Part shown: piece after piece, positions 7,701 through 22,000 of the stretch
How positions within the stretch are numbered: the stretch's first letter is position 1
How the letters are laid out: each line of letters starts with the position of its first letter
Source of the DNA: Rugalucina vietnamica
Taxonomy: Eukaryota > Mollusca > Bivalvia > Lucinida > Lucinidae
Assembly (NCBI GenBank): GCA_964017185.1
Contig: OZ024871.1
Span: 59,757,226-59,821,225 of the forward strand
Direction: 5' to 3'
DNA: 64,000 nucleotides
The notes under the pieces: model-generated
What the model was told of the DNA's origin: nothing
The model's input: only the letters and a program-made list of their open reading frames with translations
Database searches by the model: none
Program-made: the position numbers and the translations under genes

Positions 7701-9508
7701 TATGGAAAACAAAGGGTTAACCTTTTTAACTAGCTTTGTATTTAACGGTTAGGGTGCGAAAAGGGTAGAGGGTTACCCTTTTTGACTAGTTTGGTTATCA
7801 AAAGGTGTTATCAAAAGCGGTTAAGGTTTAAGCTTTTTTCCTAGCTGGGCTATCAAAGGGATTATTGTGAGTAAAGGGTTAAGGGTTGAACTTCTTGACA
7901 AGCTGGATAATAGAAATGGTTTATGGTAAAGGGTTAAGTGTTAACCCTTTTGACTAGATGGGTTATCAAAAGGGGTTATCAAAAGGGGTAATGGTGAAAG
8001 AAAAAAGGGGGTTAAAGGGTGAACCTTTTCGACTAGCATTGCTATCAAAAGCGATTATGATGAGTAAATGGTTGAGGTTTAACCCTCTTATGGTATGGTA
8101 AGTAGAGGGTTAAGGGTTTATCTTTATGACTAGCTGGGTTATCAAAATGGGTTATCAAAAGGGGCTATGGTGAGTAAAGGGTTAAGGGTTAGGGTTAGGG
8201 TTAGGGTTAGGGTTAGTGTAAAATGTTGAAATCGAAGTATATTTGAATGTATTTTGCTATCGTCGTCGGTTTATAAATGGTCACTGGTGAGGGTCCCGTA
8301 CCCGAAATTGCGCAGTATGGTCCATATTATCTCCCTTTGAATGTTTTTACTGCTTCCAAAGGTACTAACCTTTATATTTTACTTACTTCTCTTGGAAGCA
8401 GGCACCAGTACAGCATTATCCTAGGTGTAGGCACATCTATATTGAAAAATCGTGGATGGCCACTTGCTGTCAACCGCGCAAACTACCCTCCAATACAATG
8501 CTTTCGAAAATTCTGAATGACAAGCGAGATTGACGACATAAGGGCTACATGTTGCCAGTAGAACGAACATGTTGCCAGTAGAATAACCTTTTTGACTGGC
8601 TGGTTTTGTCAAGAGAGTTCATGTGAGTAAAGAACTAAGGGTAAATGAATTTCACCCGATGGGTAATCAAAAGGGGTTATGGTGAGTAAAGGGTTAAGGG
8701 TTAACCCTTTTACAAGCTTGGATATCAAAAGGGGTTATGGAGAGTAAAGTGTTAAGGGTTAACCTTTGTTCTTATATTTTTAGACAAACACATGTGATTT
8801 GACACGAGCCACGTGTTACATAGAACCAATCAGAAGCCGCACCATAACAGCTGAAGGCGGAGCTCCTCATCTCTCATCCCTCATTTCGTCATTTGTCCCC
8901 TACCCTAACCCTAACCCTAACCCCTAACCCTAACCCTAACCCTAACCCTAAACGTTTTTTACTACTATACCCTTTAAACTGATGGAACCTTTTCAGATGT
9001 AAATAAAATGATAGATGTCAGAAAATGTCAGAATGCTTCTGACAGTTTTCTGACAGCGTAATAAAAGAAGTTCGGTAACATCTACTAAAAATAGTAACAC
9101 TTTCCTACGCGAGGGTTAGCAAAGAGGCAACATAACCCTAACCCTTACCTAACCCTAACCGAATTACCTACAAATATCCTTCCGAGTACTTGGACTCATC
9201 GGAAAATACCTATTCCCTAACTCTAAACCCTTACCCTAACCCTAACCCTTACAATAACCCAACCCTAACCCTAACCCCTAACCCCTAACCCTATCCCTAA
9301 CCCCTAACCCTAACCCTAACCCTAACCCTAACCCAAACCCTAACCCTAACCCTAACCCTAACCCTAACCCTATTTTAGTAGATGTTACCGAACTTCTTTT
9401 ATGCTGTCAGAAAATTGTCAGAAGCATTCTGACATTTTCTGACATTTATAAATTTATACACATCTGAAAAAGTTCAACCAATGGGAAGTATTGGACAAAA
9501 CAACATTA
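4758..9508 (+). repeat. Satellite unit 2 (4751 bp)
   Basis: Same organisation as unit 1. Tract A has four hexamers (6708-6731), tract B five (8186-8215) and tract C five (9338-9367), so the 6-bp shortening relative to unit 1 lies wholly in tract C. I noticed no private substitution. Confidence 0.95.
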
Positions 9509-12500
9509 ATATACTAGTATACCGGGGTTTTGGAAAGCCAGCTAAAGAAAGTTTGGTTAGCTGAGTTCCTGTTTTATGCCCCACTCAACAGCTAGTCATA
9601 TGGAGACGTGAGCTATAGCAAAGCAAGAAATTAGGGATAGCAGAGGATAAATTTTTATATTTTCAATTTTCATTTAATGTTTCATTATTTTTGTTTATTT
9701 TTTTAAGTTTTTTGGCACTTCTAGTCCATTCATATGAGAAGGTACACGTAGGCAAAGATCAGGAAAAGGCGCAATCAGAAAAAGATTCCCACTCCAAAAA
9801 CCGAGGTGGGAAAAAACCAAACTAACAATCGGGTACTTATACCATGAAACATATCGTAAGCCGAATGAGCAGCTATTTTCCCAATAGGTGGCCACTCATT
9901 CATATGAGGCCCATATAGTCCAAATGTACGGCCGTTATAGTCCAAAAGAAAGTCCCGTATAGCCCAGTTATGATAGCCAAAGCCCGTATAGTCCATCCAT
10001 TGGACTATTTGGGACATATCGTACATTGCCGCAATGCCCATATAGTCCACTACGGCCCCTATAGTCCATTGCCCGCAATCTACGATAATGCCCATATAGT
10101 CCACTAAGGCCCCTATAGTCCATTGCCGCAATCTACGAGAAATTGCGCAATATGGTCCATACTATCTCCCTTTGAATGATTTTACTGTTTCCAAAGGTAC
10201 TAACCTTTATATTTTACTTACTTCTCTTTAAAGCAGACACCAGTTAAGCATTGTCGTAAGTGCCGGCACATCTATACTGAAAAATCGAGGATGGCCAGCC
10301 GCTTTCGCAAGCGCAAACTTCCCTTCAATACAATGTTTTCGAAAATTCAGAATGACAAGCGAGATTGACGTCATAAGGGCTAAATGTTGGCAGTAGAATG
10401 AAAGTGCGCATAATCAAACAAGGTGTGTTGCAAGCCCCAACGTAAACCGAGATGCACGTGATCTCCCAGCTGTACCTTAAAACCACTTGAACCGAAACTT
10501 TACGAAAATGAAACACAGATAACAAATATACGAAAGTACGATGAGAGAAAGGGGGTCACTACTTTGACCTTGACATTATGCCCACTTGAAGGTTCTATTT
10601 GTTAATATTGTTCAATGTTTGCTCAATAGTTCCTCGTAGACTCCTAACATAATCATAAAAGGACGTAGACTGCAGAAAAATGACAACTCTAGCTTTGGGT
10701 TTTTTGTTTGTTTTTTCTCTCAGATAGAGCACAAAGAATAGGTTACTATGTAAAAATATATTAAAAAACTTGCTTGATAAAGCTATCCAGGGTTTGAAAT
10801 AATAATAATAAAAAAATAAATAAAGATGACCACACTTCCAATTATCGAGATAAAGACGTTTTTACTACGTTTGATCAAAACTAGTATTATTTTGATTGGT
10901 GACTTGTCTCCCCTGATAAAAGAAGTTCGGTAATAGCAACCAAAAATAGCAACAATTTCCTACGCGAGGGTTAGCAAAGAGGCAAGATTTCTCTAATCCT
11001 AACCCTAACCCAACCAATATACAACACATACATTGCAGACACAAGGTCCTAGCCCTACCCGTTACCGAGATACAGTTCCTCAAAGTCTCATTCATAAACG
11101 TTTTTACTACTTTACCCTTTAAACTGGTTGAACCCTTTCATATGCACATAAATTTATAGATGTCAGAAAATGTCAGAATGCTTCTGACAATTTTCTGACA
11201 GCGTAATAAAAGAAGTTCGGTAACATCTGCTAAAAATAGTAACAATTTCCTACGCGGGGGTTAGCAAAGAGGCAACATAACCCTAACCCTTACCTAACCC
11301 TAACCGAATTACATACAAATATCCTTCCGATTACCTCTACCCATCGGAAAATACCTATTCCCTAACCCAAACCAAAACCCTAACCCTAACCCTAACCCTA
11401 CATCAGATCATAACCAAGGTGGGCAAGTTGCCCATCTTCGCACACCAGCTTATACCCTAACCCTAACCCTAACCCTAACCCTACACCCTAACCCTAACCC
11501 TAACCCTAACCCTCTTAAACCTAACCCTAACCCTAACCCTAACCCCAACCCCCTAACCCTAACCCTAACCCTAACCCCCTAACCCCCTAACCCTACCCCT
11601 AACCCCTAACCCTAACCCTAACCCCAACCCTAACCCCAACCCCAACCCCAACCGTAACCCTGACCCTACCCCTGACCCTAACCCTGACCCTAACCCTCAC
11701 CCTTACTGATATTAAAATATACTGTTTGACGCTAAAATTGACTTCCCTTTGACCCTCGGTGTTGACCCTCGGGGTTGGCATATTCGAATTCTTCATCGAA
11801 AATGACTTACTACAGAACACAAAATTAACGCTCTAACTCTAACCCTCTTCCAGCTATGCGAAATTCTGAGTTTGCATGCTTACCATAGGGTTAGGGTTGG
11901 GGCTAGGATCAACCTGTGTCAATGTTGTTCTTGCCCAATACTCAGACTACATGTAGGCATAAATACGTGTGTGATATGTCCATGCAGTTACCACGTATAG
12001 AGGTCGAAAGTTTATAACAGTCGCTATTTAACGGTTAACATTTTTTAATAAGCTGGGTAATGTAATGGGTTTTATTAAAAGGGGTTATGGTTAGTAAAGG
12101 GTTAACCTTTCTGACAAGCTTGGTTATCAAAGGCGTTATGCTGAGTAAATGGTCGAGGGTTAACCTTTTTCGCTAGTTGGGTTATCAAAGGGTTGATTGT
12201 GAGTAAAGGGTTAAGACTTCACCTTTTTGTCTAGCTGGGTTATCAAAAGGTTGATGCTGAGAAAAGTGTAAATGGTTAACCTATTTGACAAGCTGGGGTT
12301 ATCAAAAGGGGTAAAGGTAGGTCAAGGGTTAATGCTTAACCTTTTTAGCTAGCTTGGTATTCTGATGGGGTTATGACGAGTTAAGGGTTAAGGGTGAGCC
12401 TTTTTGACTAGCTGGGTTATCTAAAGGTGTTATCAAATATCAAAAAAGGGTTATGGAAAACAAAGGGTTAACCTTTTTAACTAGCTTTGTATTTAACGGT

Positions 12501-14259
12501 TAGGGTGCGAAAAGGGTAGAGGGTTACCCTTTTTGACTAGTTTGGTTATCAAAAGGTGTTATCAAAAGCGGTTAAGGTTTAAGCTTTTTTCCTAGCTGGG
12601 CTATCAAAGGGATTATTGTGAGTAAAGGGTTAAGGGTTGAACTTCTTGACAAGCTGGATAATAGAAATGGTTTATGGTAAAGGGTTAAGTGTTAACCCTT
12701 TTGACTAGATGGGTTATCAAAAGGGGTTATCAAAAGGGGTAATGGTGAAAGAAAAAAGGGGGTTAAAGGGTGAACCTTTTCGACTAGCATTGCTATCAAA
12801 AGCGATTATGATGAGTAAATGGTTGAGGTTTAACCCTCTTATGGTATGGTAAGTAGAGGGTTAAGGGTTTATCTTTATGACTAGCTGGGTTATCAAAATG
12901 GGTTATCAAAAGGGGCTATGGTGAGTAAAGGGTTAAGGGTTAGGGTTAGGGTTAGGGTTAGTGTAAAATGTTGAAATCGAAGTATATTTGAATGTATTTT
13001 GCTATCGTCGTCGGTTTATAAATGGTCACTGGTGAGGGTCCCGTACCCGAAATTGCGCAGTATGGTCCATATTATCTCCCTTTGAATGTTTTTACTGCTT
13101 CCAAAGGTACTAACCTTTATATTTTACTTACTTCTCTTGGAAGCAGGCACCAGTACAGCATTATCCTAGGTGTAGGCACATCTATATTGAAAAATCGTGG
13201 ATGGCCACTTGCTGTCAACCGCGCAAACTACCCTCCAATACAATGCTTTCGAAAATTCTGAATGACAAGCGAGATTGACGACATAAGGGCTACATGTTGC
13301 CAGTAGAACGAACATGTTGCCAGTAGAATAACCTTTTTGACTGGCTGGTTTTGTCAAGAGAGTTCATGTGAGTAAAGAACTAAGGGTAAATGAATTTCAC
13401 CCGATGGGTAATCAAAAGGGGTTATGGTGAGTAAAGGGTTAAGGGTTAACCCTTTTACAAGCTTGGATATCAAAAGGGGTTATGGAGAGTAAAGTGTTAA
13501 GGGTTAACCTTTGTTCTTATATTTTTAGACAAACACATGTGATTTGACACGAGCCACGTGTTACATAGAACCAATCAGAAGCCGCACCATAACAGCTGAA
13601 GGCGGAGCTCCTCATCTCTCATCCCTCATTTCGTCATTTGTCCCCTACCCTAACCCTAACCCTAACCCCTAACCCTAACCCTAACCCTAACCCTAAACGT
13701 TTTTTACTACTATACCCTTTAAACTGATGGAACCTTTTCAGATGTAAATAAAATGATAGGTGTCAGAAAATGTCAGAATGCTTCTGACAGTTTTCTGACA
13801 GCGTAATAAAAGAAGTTCGGTAACATCTACTAAAAATAGTAACACTTTCCTACGCGAGGGTTAGCAAAGAGGCAACATAACCCTAACCCTTACCTAACCC
13901 TAACCGAATTACCTACAAATATCCTTCCGAGTACTTGGACTCATCGGAAAATACCTATTCCCTAACTCTAAACCCTTACCCTAACCCTAACCCTTACAAT
14001 AACCCAACCCTAACCCTAACCCCTAACCCCTAACCCTATCCCTAACCCCTAACCCTAACCCTAACCCTAACCCTAACCCAAACCCTAACCCTAACCCTAA
14101 CCCTAACCCTAACCCTAACCCTATTTTAGTAGATGTTACCGAACTTCTTTTATGCTGTCAGAAAATTGTCAGAAGCATTCTGACATTTTCTGACATTTAT
14201 AAATTTATACACATCTGAAAAAGTTCAACCAATGGGAAGTATTGGACAAAACAACATTA
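9509..14259 (+). repeat. Satellite unit 3 (4751 bp)
   Basis: Tract A has four hexamers (11459-11482), tract B four (12937-12960) and tract C six (14083-14118); the missing hexamer is in tract B. It carries G at 13760 where unit 1 has A4258, immediately before the TGTCAG hairpin of module R. Both the short tract B and this G are shared with unit 4, so the two units look like sister copies. Confidence 0.95.
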
Positions 14260-17200
14260 ATATACTAGTATACCGGGGTTTTGGAAAGCCAGCTAAAGAA
14301 AGTTTGGTTAGCTGAGTTCCTGTTTTATGCCCCACTCAACAGCTAGTCATATGGAGACGTGAGCTATAGCAAAGCAAGAAATTAGGGATAGCAGAGGATA
14401 AATTTTTATATTTTCAATTTTCATTTAATGTTTCATTATTTTTGTTTATTTTTTTAAGTTTTTTGGCACTTCTAGTCCATTCATATGAGAAGGTACACGT
14501 AGGCAAAGATCAGGAAAAGGCGCAATCAGAAAAAGATTCCCACTCCAAAAACCGAGGTGGGAAAAAACCAAACTAACAATCGGGTACTTATACCATGAAA
14601 CATATCGTAAGCCGAATGAGCAGCTATTTTCCCAATAGGTGGCCACTCATTCATATGAGGCCCATATAGTCCAAATGTACGGCCGTTATAGTCCAAAAGA
14701 AAGTCCCGTATAGCCCAGTTATGATAGCCAAAGCCCGTATAGTCCATCCATTGGACTATTTGGGACATATCGTACATTGCCGCAATGCCCATATAGTCCA
14801 CTACGGCCCCTATAGTCCATTGCCCGCAATCTACGATAATGCCCATATAGTCCACTAAGGCCCCTATAGTCCATTGCCGCAATCTACGAGAAATTGCGCA
14901 ATATGGTCCATACTATCTCCCTTTGAATGATTTTACTGTTTCCAAAGGTACTAACCTTTATATTTTACTTACTTCTCTTTAAAGCAGACACCAGTTAAGC
15001 ATTGTCGTAAGTGCCGGCACATCTATACTGAAAAATCGAGGATGGCCAGCCGCTTTCGCAAGCGCAAACTTCCCTTCAATACAATGTTTTCGAAAATTCA
15101 GAATGACAAGCGAGATTGACGTCATAAGGGCTAAATGTTGGCAGTAGAATGAAAGTGCGCATAATCAAACAAGGTGTGTTGCAAGCCCCAACGTAAACCG
15201 AGATGCACGTGATCTCCCAGCTGTACCTTAAAACCACTTGAACCGAAACTTTACGAAAATGAAACACAGATAACAAATATACGAAAGTACGATGAGAGAA
15301 AGGGGGTCACTACTTTGACCTTGACATTATGCCCACTTGAAGGTTCTATTTGTTAATATTGTTCAATGTTTGCTCAATAGTTCCTCGTAGACTCCTAACA
15401 TAATCATAAAAGGACGTAGACTGCAGAAAAATGACAACTCTAGCTTTGGGTTTTTTGTTTGTTTTTTCTCTCAGATAGAGCACAAAGAATAGGTTACTAT
15501 GTAAAAATATATTAAAAAACTTGCTTGATAAAGCTATCCAGGGTTTGAAATAATAATAATAAAAAAATAAATAAAGATGACCACACTTCCAATTATCGAG
15601 ATAAAGACGTTTTTACTACGTTTGATCAAAACTAGTATTATTTTGATTGGTGACTTGTCTCCCCTGATAAAAGAAGTTCGGTAATAGCAACCAAAAATAG
15701 CAACAATTTCCTACGCGAGGGTTAGCAAAGAGGCAAGATTTCTCTAATCCTAACCCTAACCCAACCAATATACAACACATACATTGCAGACACAAGGTCC
15801 TAGCCCTACCCGTTACCGAGATACAGTTCCTCAAAGTCTCATTCATAAACGTTTTTACTACTTTACCCTTTAAACTGGTTGAACCCTTTCATATGCACAT
15901 AAATTTATAGATGTCAGAAAATGTCAGAATGCTTCTGACAATTTTCTGACAGCGTAATAAAAGAAGTTCGGTAACATCTGCTAAAAATAGTAACAATTTC
16001 CTACGCGGGGGTTAGCAAAGAGGCAACATAACCCTAACCCTTACCTAACCCTAACCGAATTACATACAAATATCCTTCCGATTACCTCTACCCATCGGAA
16101 AATACCTATTCCCTAACCCAAACCAAAACCCTAACCCTAACCCTAACCCTACATCAGATCATAACCAAGGTGGGCAAGTTGCCCATCTTCGCACACCAGC
16201 TTATACCCTAACCCTAACCCTAACCCTAACCCTACACCCTAACCCTAACCCTAACCCTAACCCTCTTAAACCTAACCCTAACCCTAACCCTAACCCCAAC
16301 CCCCTAACCCTAACCCTAACCCTAACCCCCTAACCCCCTAACCCTACCCCTAACCCCTAACCCTAACCCTAACCCCAACCCTAACCCCAACCCCAACCCC
16401 AACCGTAACCCTGACCCTACCCCTGACCCTAACCCTGACCCTAACCCTCACCCTTACTGATATTAAAATATACTGTTTGACGCTAAAATTGACTTCCCTT
16501 TGACCCTCGGTGTTGACCCTCGGGGTTGGCATATTCGAATTCTTCATCGAAAATGACTTACTACAGAACACAAAATTAACGCTCTAACTCTAACCCTCTT
16601 CCAGCTATGCGAAATTCTGAGTTTGCATGCTTACCATAGGGTTAGGGTTGGGGCTAGGATCAACCTGTGTCAATGTTGTTCTTGCCCAATACTCAGACTA
16701 CATGTAGGCATAAATACGTGTGTGATATGTCCATGCAGTTACCACGTATAGAGGTCGAAAGTTTATAACAGTCGCTATTTAACGGTTAACATTTTTTAAT
16801 AAGCTGGGTAATGTAATGGGTTTTATTAAAAGGGGTTATGGTTAGTAAAGGGTTAACCTTTCTGACAAGCTTGGTTATCAAAGGCGTTATGCTGAGTAAA
16901 TGGTCGAGGGTTAACCTTTTTCGCTAGTTGGGTTATCAAAGGGTTGATTGTGAGTAAAGGGTTAAGACTTCACCTTTTTGTCTAGCTGGGTTATCAAAAG
17001 GTTGATGCTGAGAAAAGTGTAAATGGTTAACCTATTTGACAAGCTGGGGTTATCAAAAGGGGTAAAGGTAGGTCAAGGGTTAATGCTTAACCTTTTTAGC
17101 TAGCTTGGTATTCTGATGGGGTTATGACGAGTTAAGGGTTAAGGGTGAGCCTTTTTGACTAGCTGGGTTATCTAAAGGTGTTATCAAATATCAAAAAAGG

Positions 17201-19010
17201 GTTATGGAAAACAAAGGGTTAACCTTTTTAACTAGCTTTGTATTTAACGGTTAGGGTGCGAAAAGGGTAGAGGGTTACCCTTTTTGACTAGTTTGGTTAT
17301 CAAAAGGTGTTATCAAAAGCGGTTAAGGTTTAAGCTTTTTTCCTAGCTGGGCTATCAAAGGGATTATTGTGAGTAAAGGGTTAAGGGTTGAACTTCTTGA
17401 CAAGCTGGATAATAGAAATGGTTTATGGTAAAGGGTTAAGTGTTAACCCTTTTGACTAGATGGGTTATCAAAAGGGGTTATCAAAAGGGGTAATGGTGAA
17501 AGAAAAAAGGGGGTTAAAGGGTGAACCTTTTCGACTAGCATTGCTATCAAAAGCGATTATGATGAGTAAATGGTTGAGGTTTAACCCTCTTATGGTATGG
17601 TAAGTAGAGGGTTAAGGGTTTATCTTTATGACTAGCTGGGTTATCAAAATGGGTTATCAAAAGGGGCTATGGTGAGTAAAGGGTTAAGGGTTAGGGTTAG
17701 GGTTAGGGTTAGTGTAAAATGTTGAAATCGAAGTATATTTGAATGTATTTTGCTATCGTCGTCGGTTTATAAATGGTCACTGGTGAGGGTCCCGTACCCG
17801 AAATTGCGCAGTATGGTCCATATTATCTCCCTTTGAATGTTTTTACTGCTTCCAAAGGTACTAACCTTTATATTTTACTTACTTCTCTTGGAAGCAGGCA
17901 CCAGTACAGCATTATCCTAGGTGTAGGCACATCTATATTGAAAAATCGTGGATGGCCACTTGCTGTCAACCGCGCAAACTACCCTCCAATACAATGCTTT
18001 CGAAAATTCTGAATGACAAGCGAGATTGACGACATAAGGGCTACATGTTGCCAGTAGAACGAACATGTTGCCAGTAGAATAACCTTTTTGACTGGCTGGT
18101 TTTGTCAAGAGAGTTCATGTGAGTAAAGAACTAAGGGTAAATGAATTTCACCCGATGGGTAATCAAAAGGGGTTATGGTGAGTAAAGGGTTAAGGGTTAA
18201 CCCTTTTACAAGCTTGGATATCAAAAGGGGTTATGGAGAGTAAAGTGTTAAGGGTTAACCTTTGTTCTTATATTTTTAGACAAACACATGTGATTTGACA
18301 CGAGCCACGTGTTACATAGAACCAATCAGAAGCCGCACCATAACAGCTGAAGGCGGAGCTCCTCATCTCTCATCCCTCATTTCGTCATTTGTCCCCTACC
18401 CTAACCCTAACCCTAACCCCTAACCCTAACCCTAACCCTAACCCTAAACGTTTTTTACTACTATACCCTTTAAACTGATGGAACCTTTTCAGATGTAAAT
18501 AAAATGATAGGTGTCAGAAAATGTCAGAATGCTTCTGACAGTTTTCTGACAGCGTAATAAAAGAAGTTCGGTAACATCTACTAAAAATAGTAACACTTTC
18601 CTACGCGAGGGTTAGCAAAGAGGCAACATAACCCTAACCCTTACCTAACCCTAACCGAATTACCTACAAATATCCTTCCGAGTACTTGGACTCATCGGAA
18701 AATACCTATTCCCTAACTCTAAACCCTTACCCTAACCCTAACCCTTACAATAACCCAACCCTAACCCTAACCCCTAACCCCTAACCCTATCCCTAACCCC
18801 TAACCCTAACCCTAACCCTAACCCTAACCCAAACCCTAACCCTAACCCTAACCCTAACCCTAACCCTAACCCTATTTTAGTAGATGTTACCGAACTTCTT
18901 TTATGCTGTCAGAAAATTGTCAGAAGCATTCTGACATTTTCTGACATTTATAAATTTATACACATCTGAAAAAGTTCAACCAATGGGAAGTATTGGACAA
19001 AACAACATTA
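14260..19010 (+). repeat. Satellite unit 4 (4751 bp)
   Basis: Tract A has four hexamers (16210-16233), tract B four (17688-17711) and tract C six (18834-18869). G at 18511 matches the substitution in unit 3. I saw no difference between units 3 and 4. Confidence 0.95.
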
Positions 19011-22000
19011 ATATACTAGTATACCGGGGTTTTGGAAAGCCAGCTAAAGAAAGTTTGGTTAGCTGAGTTCCTGTTTTATGCCCCACTCAACAGCTAGTCA
19101 TATGGAGACGTGAGCTATAGCAAAGCAAGAAATTAGGGATAGCAGAGGATAAATTTTTATATTTTCAATTTTCATTTAATGTTTCATTATTTTTGTTTAT
19201 TTTTTTAAGTTTTTTGGCACTTCTAGTCCATTCATATGAGAAGGTACACGTAGGCAAAGATCAGGAAAAGGCGCAATCAGAAAAAGATTCCCACTCCAAA
19301 AACCGAGGTGGGAAAAAACCAAACTAACAATCGGGTACTTATACCATGAAACATATCGTAAGCCGAATGAGCAGCTATTTTCCCAATAGGTGGCCACTCA
19401 TTCATATGAGGCCCATATAGTCCAAATGTACGGCCGTTATAGTCCAAAAGAAAGTCCCGTATAGCCCAGTTATGATAGCCAAAGCCCGTATAGTCCATCC
19501 ATTGGACTATTTGGGACATATCGTACATTGCCGCAATGCCCATATAGTCCACTACGGCCCCTATAGTCCATTGCCCGCAATCTACGATAATGCCCATATA
19601 GTCCACTAAGGCCCCTATAGTCCATTGCCGCAATCTACGAGAAATTGCGCAATATGGTCCATACTATCTCCCTTTGAATGATTTTACTGTTTCCAAAGGT
19701 ACTAACCTTTATATTTTACTTACTTCTCTTTAAAGCAGACACCAGTTAAGCATTGTCGTAAGTGCCGGCACATCTATACTGAAAAATCGAGGATGGCCAG
19801 CCGCTTTCGCAAGCGCAAACTTCCCTTCAATACAATGTTTTCGAAAATTCAGAATGACAAGCGAGATTGACGTCATAAGGGCTAAATGTTGGCAGTAGAA
19901 TGAAAGTGCGCATAATCAAACAAGGTGTGTTGCAAGCCCCAACGTAAACCGAGATGCACGTGATCTCCCAGCTGTACCTTAAAACCACTTGAACCGAAAC
20001 TTTACGAAAATGAAACACAGATAACAAATATACGAAAGTACGATGAGAGAAAGGGGGTCACTACTTTGACCTTGACATTATGCCCACTTGAAGGTTCTAT
20101 TTGTTAATATTGTTCAATGTTTGCTCAATAGTTCCTCGTAGACTCCTAACATAATCATAAAAGGACGTAGACTGCAGAAAAATGACAACTCTAGCTTTGG
20201 GTTTTTTGTTTGTTTTTTCTCTCAGATAGAGCACAAAGAATAGGTTACTATGTAAAAATATATTAAAAAACTTGCTTGATAAAGCTATCCAGGGTTTGAA
20301 ATAATAATAATAAAAAAATAAATAAAGATGACCACACTTCCAATTATCGAGATAAAGACGTTTTTACTACGTTTGATCAAAACTAGTATTATTTTGATTG
20401 GTGACTTGTCTCCCCTGATAAAAGAAGTTCGGTAATAGCAACCAAAAATAGCAACAATTTCCTACGCGAGGGTTAGCAAAGAGGCAAGATTTCTCTAATC
20501 CTAACCCTAACCCAACCAATATACAACACATACATTGCAGACACAAGGTCCTAGCCCTACCCGTTACCGAGATACAGTTCCTCAAAGTCTCATTCATAAA
20601 CGTTTTTACTACTTTACCCTTTAAACTGGTTGAACCCTTTCATATGCACATAAATTTATAGATGTCAGAAAATGTCAGAATGCTTCTGACAATTTTCTGA
20701 CAGCGTAATAAAAGAAGTTCGGTAACATCTGCTAAAAATAGTAACAATTTCCTACGCGGGGGTTAGCAAAGAGGCAACATAACCCTAACCCTTACCTAAC
20801 CCTAACCGAATTACATACAAATATCCTTCCGATTACCTCTACCCATCGGAAAATACCTATTCCCTAACCCAAACCAAAACCCTAACCCTAACCCTAACCC
20901 TACATCAGATCATAACCAAGGTGGGCAAGTTGCCCATCTTCGCACACCAGCTTATACCCTAACCCTAACCCTAACCCTAACCCTACACCCTAACCCTAAC
21001 CCTAACCCTAACCCTCTTAAACCTAACCCTAACCCTAACCCTAACCCCAACCCCCTAACCCTAACCCTAACCCTAACCCCCTAACCCCCTAACCCTACCC
21101 CTAACCCCTAACCCTAACCCTAACCCCAACCCTAACCCCAACCCCAACCCCAACCGTAACCCTGACCCTACCCCTGACCCTAACCCTGACCCTAACCCTC
21201 ACCCTTACTGATATTAAAATATACTGTTTGACGCTAAAATTGACTTCCCTTTGACCCTCGGTGTTGACCCTCGGGGTTGGCATATTCGAATTCTTCATCG
21301 AAAATGACTTACTACAGAACACAAAATTAACGCTCTAACTCTAACCCTCTTCCAGCTATGCGAAATTCTGAGTTTGCATGCTTACCATAGGGTTAGGGTT
21401 GGGGCTAGGATCAACCTGTGTCAATGTTGTTCTTGCCCAATACTCAGACTACATGTAGGCATAAATACGTGTGTGATATGTCCATGCAGTTACCACGTAT
21501 AGAGGTCGAAAGTTTATAACAGTCGCTATTTAACGGTTAACATTTTTTAATAAGCTGGGTAATGTAATGGGTTTTATTAAAAGGGGTTATGGTTAGTAAA
21601 GGGTTAACCTTTCTGACAAGCTTGGTTATCAAAGGCGTTATGCTGAGTAAATGGTCGAGGGTTAACCTTTTTCGCTAGTTGGGTTATCAAAGGGTTGATT
21701 GTGAGTAAAGGGTTAAGACTTCACCTTTTTGTCTAGCTGGGTTATCAAAAGGTTGATGCTGAGAAAAGTGTAAATGGTTAACCTATTTGACAAGCTGGGG
21801 TTATCAAAAGGGGTAAAGGTAGGTCAAGGGTTAATGCTTAACCTTTTTAGCTAGCTTGGTATTCTGATGGGGTTATGACGAGTTAAGGGTTAAGGGTGAG
21901 CCTTTTTGACTAGCTGGGTTATCTAAAGGTGTTATCAAAAATCAAAAAAGGGTTATGGAAAACAAAGGGTTAACCTTTTTAACTAGCTTTGTATTTAACG

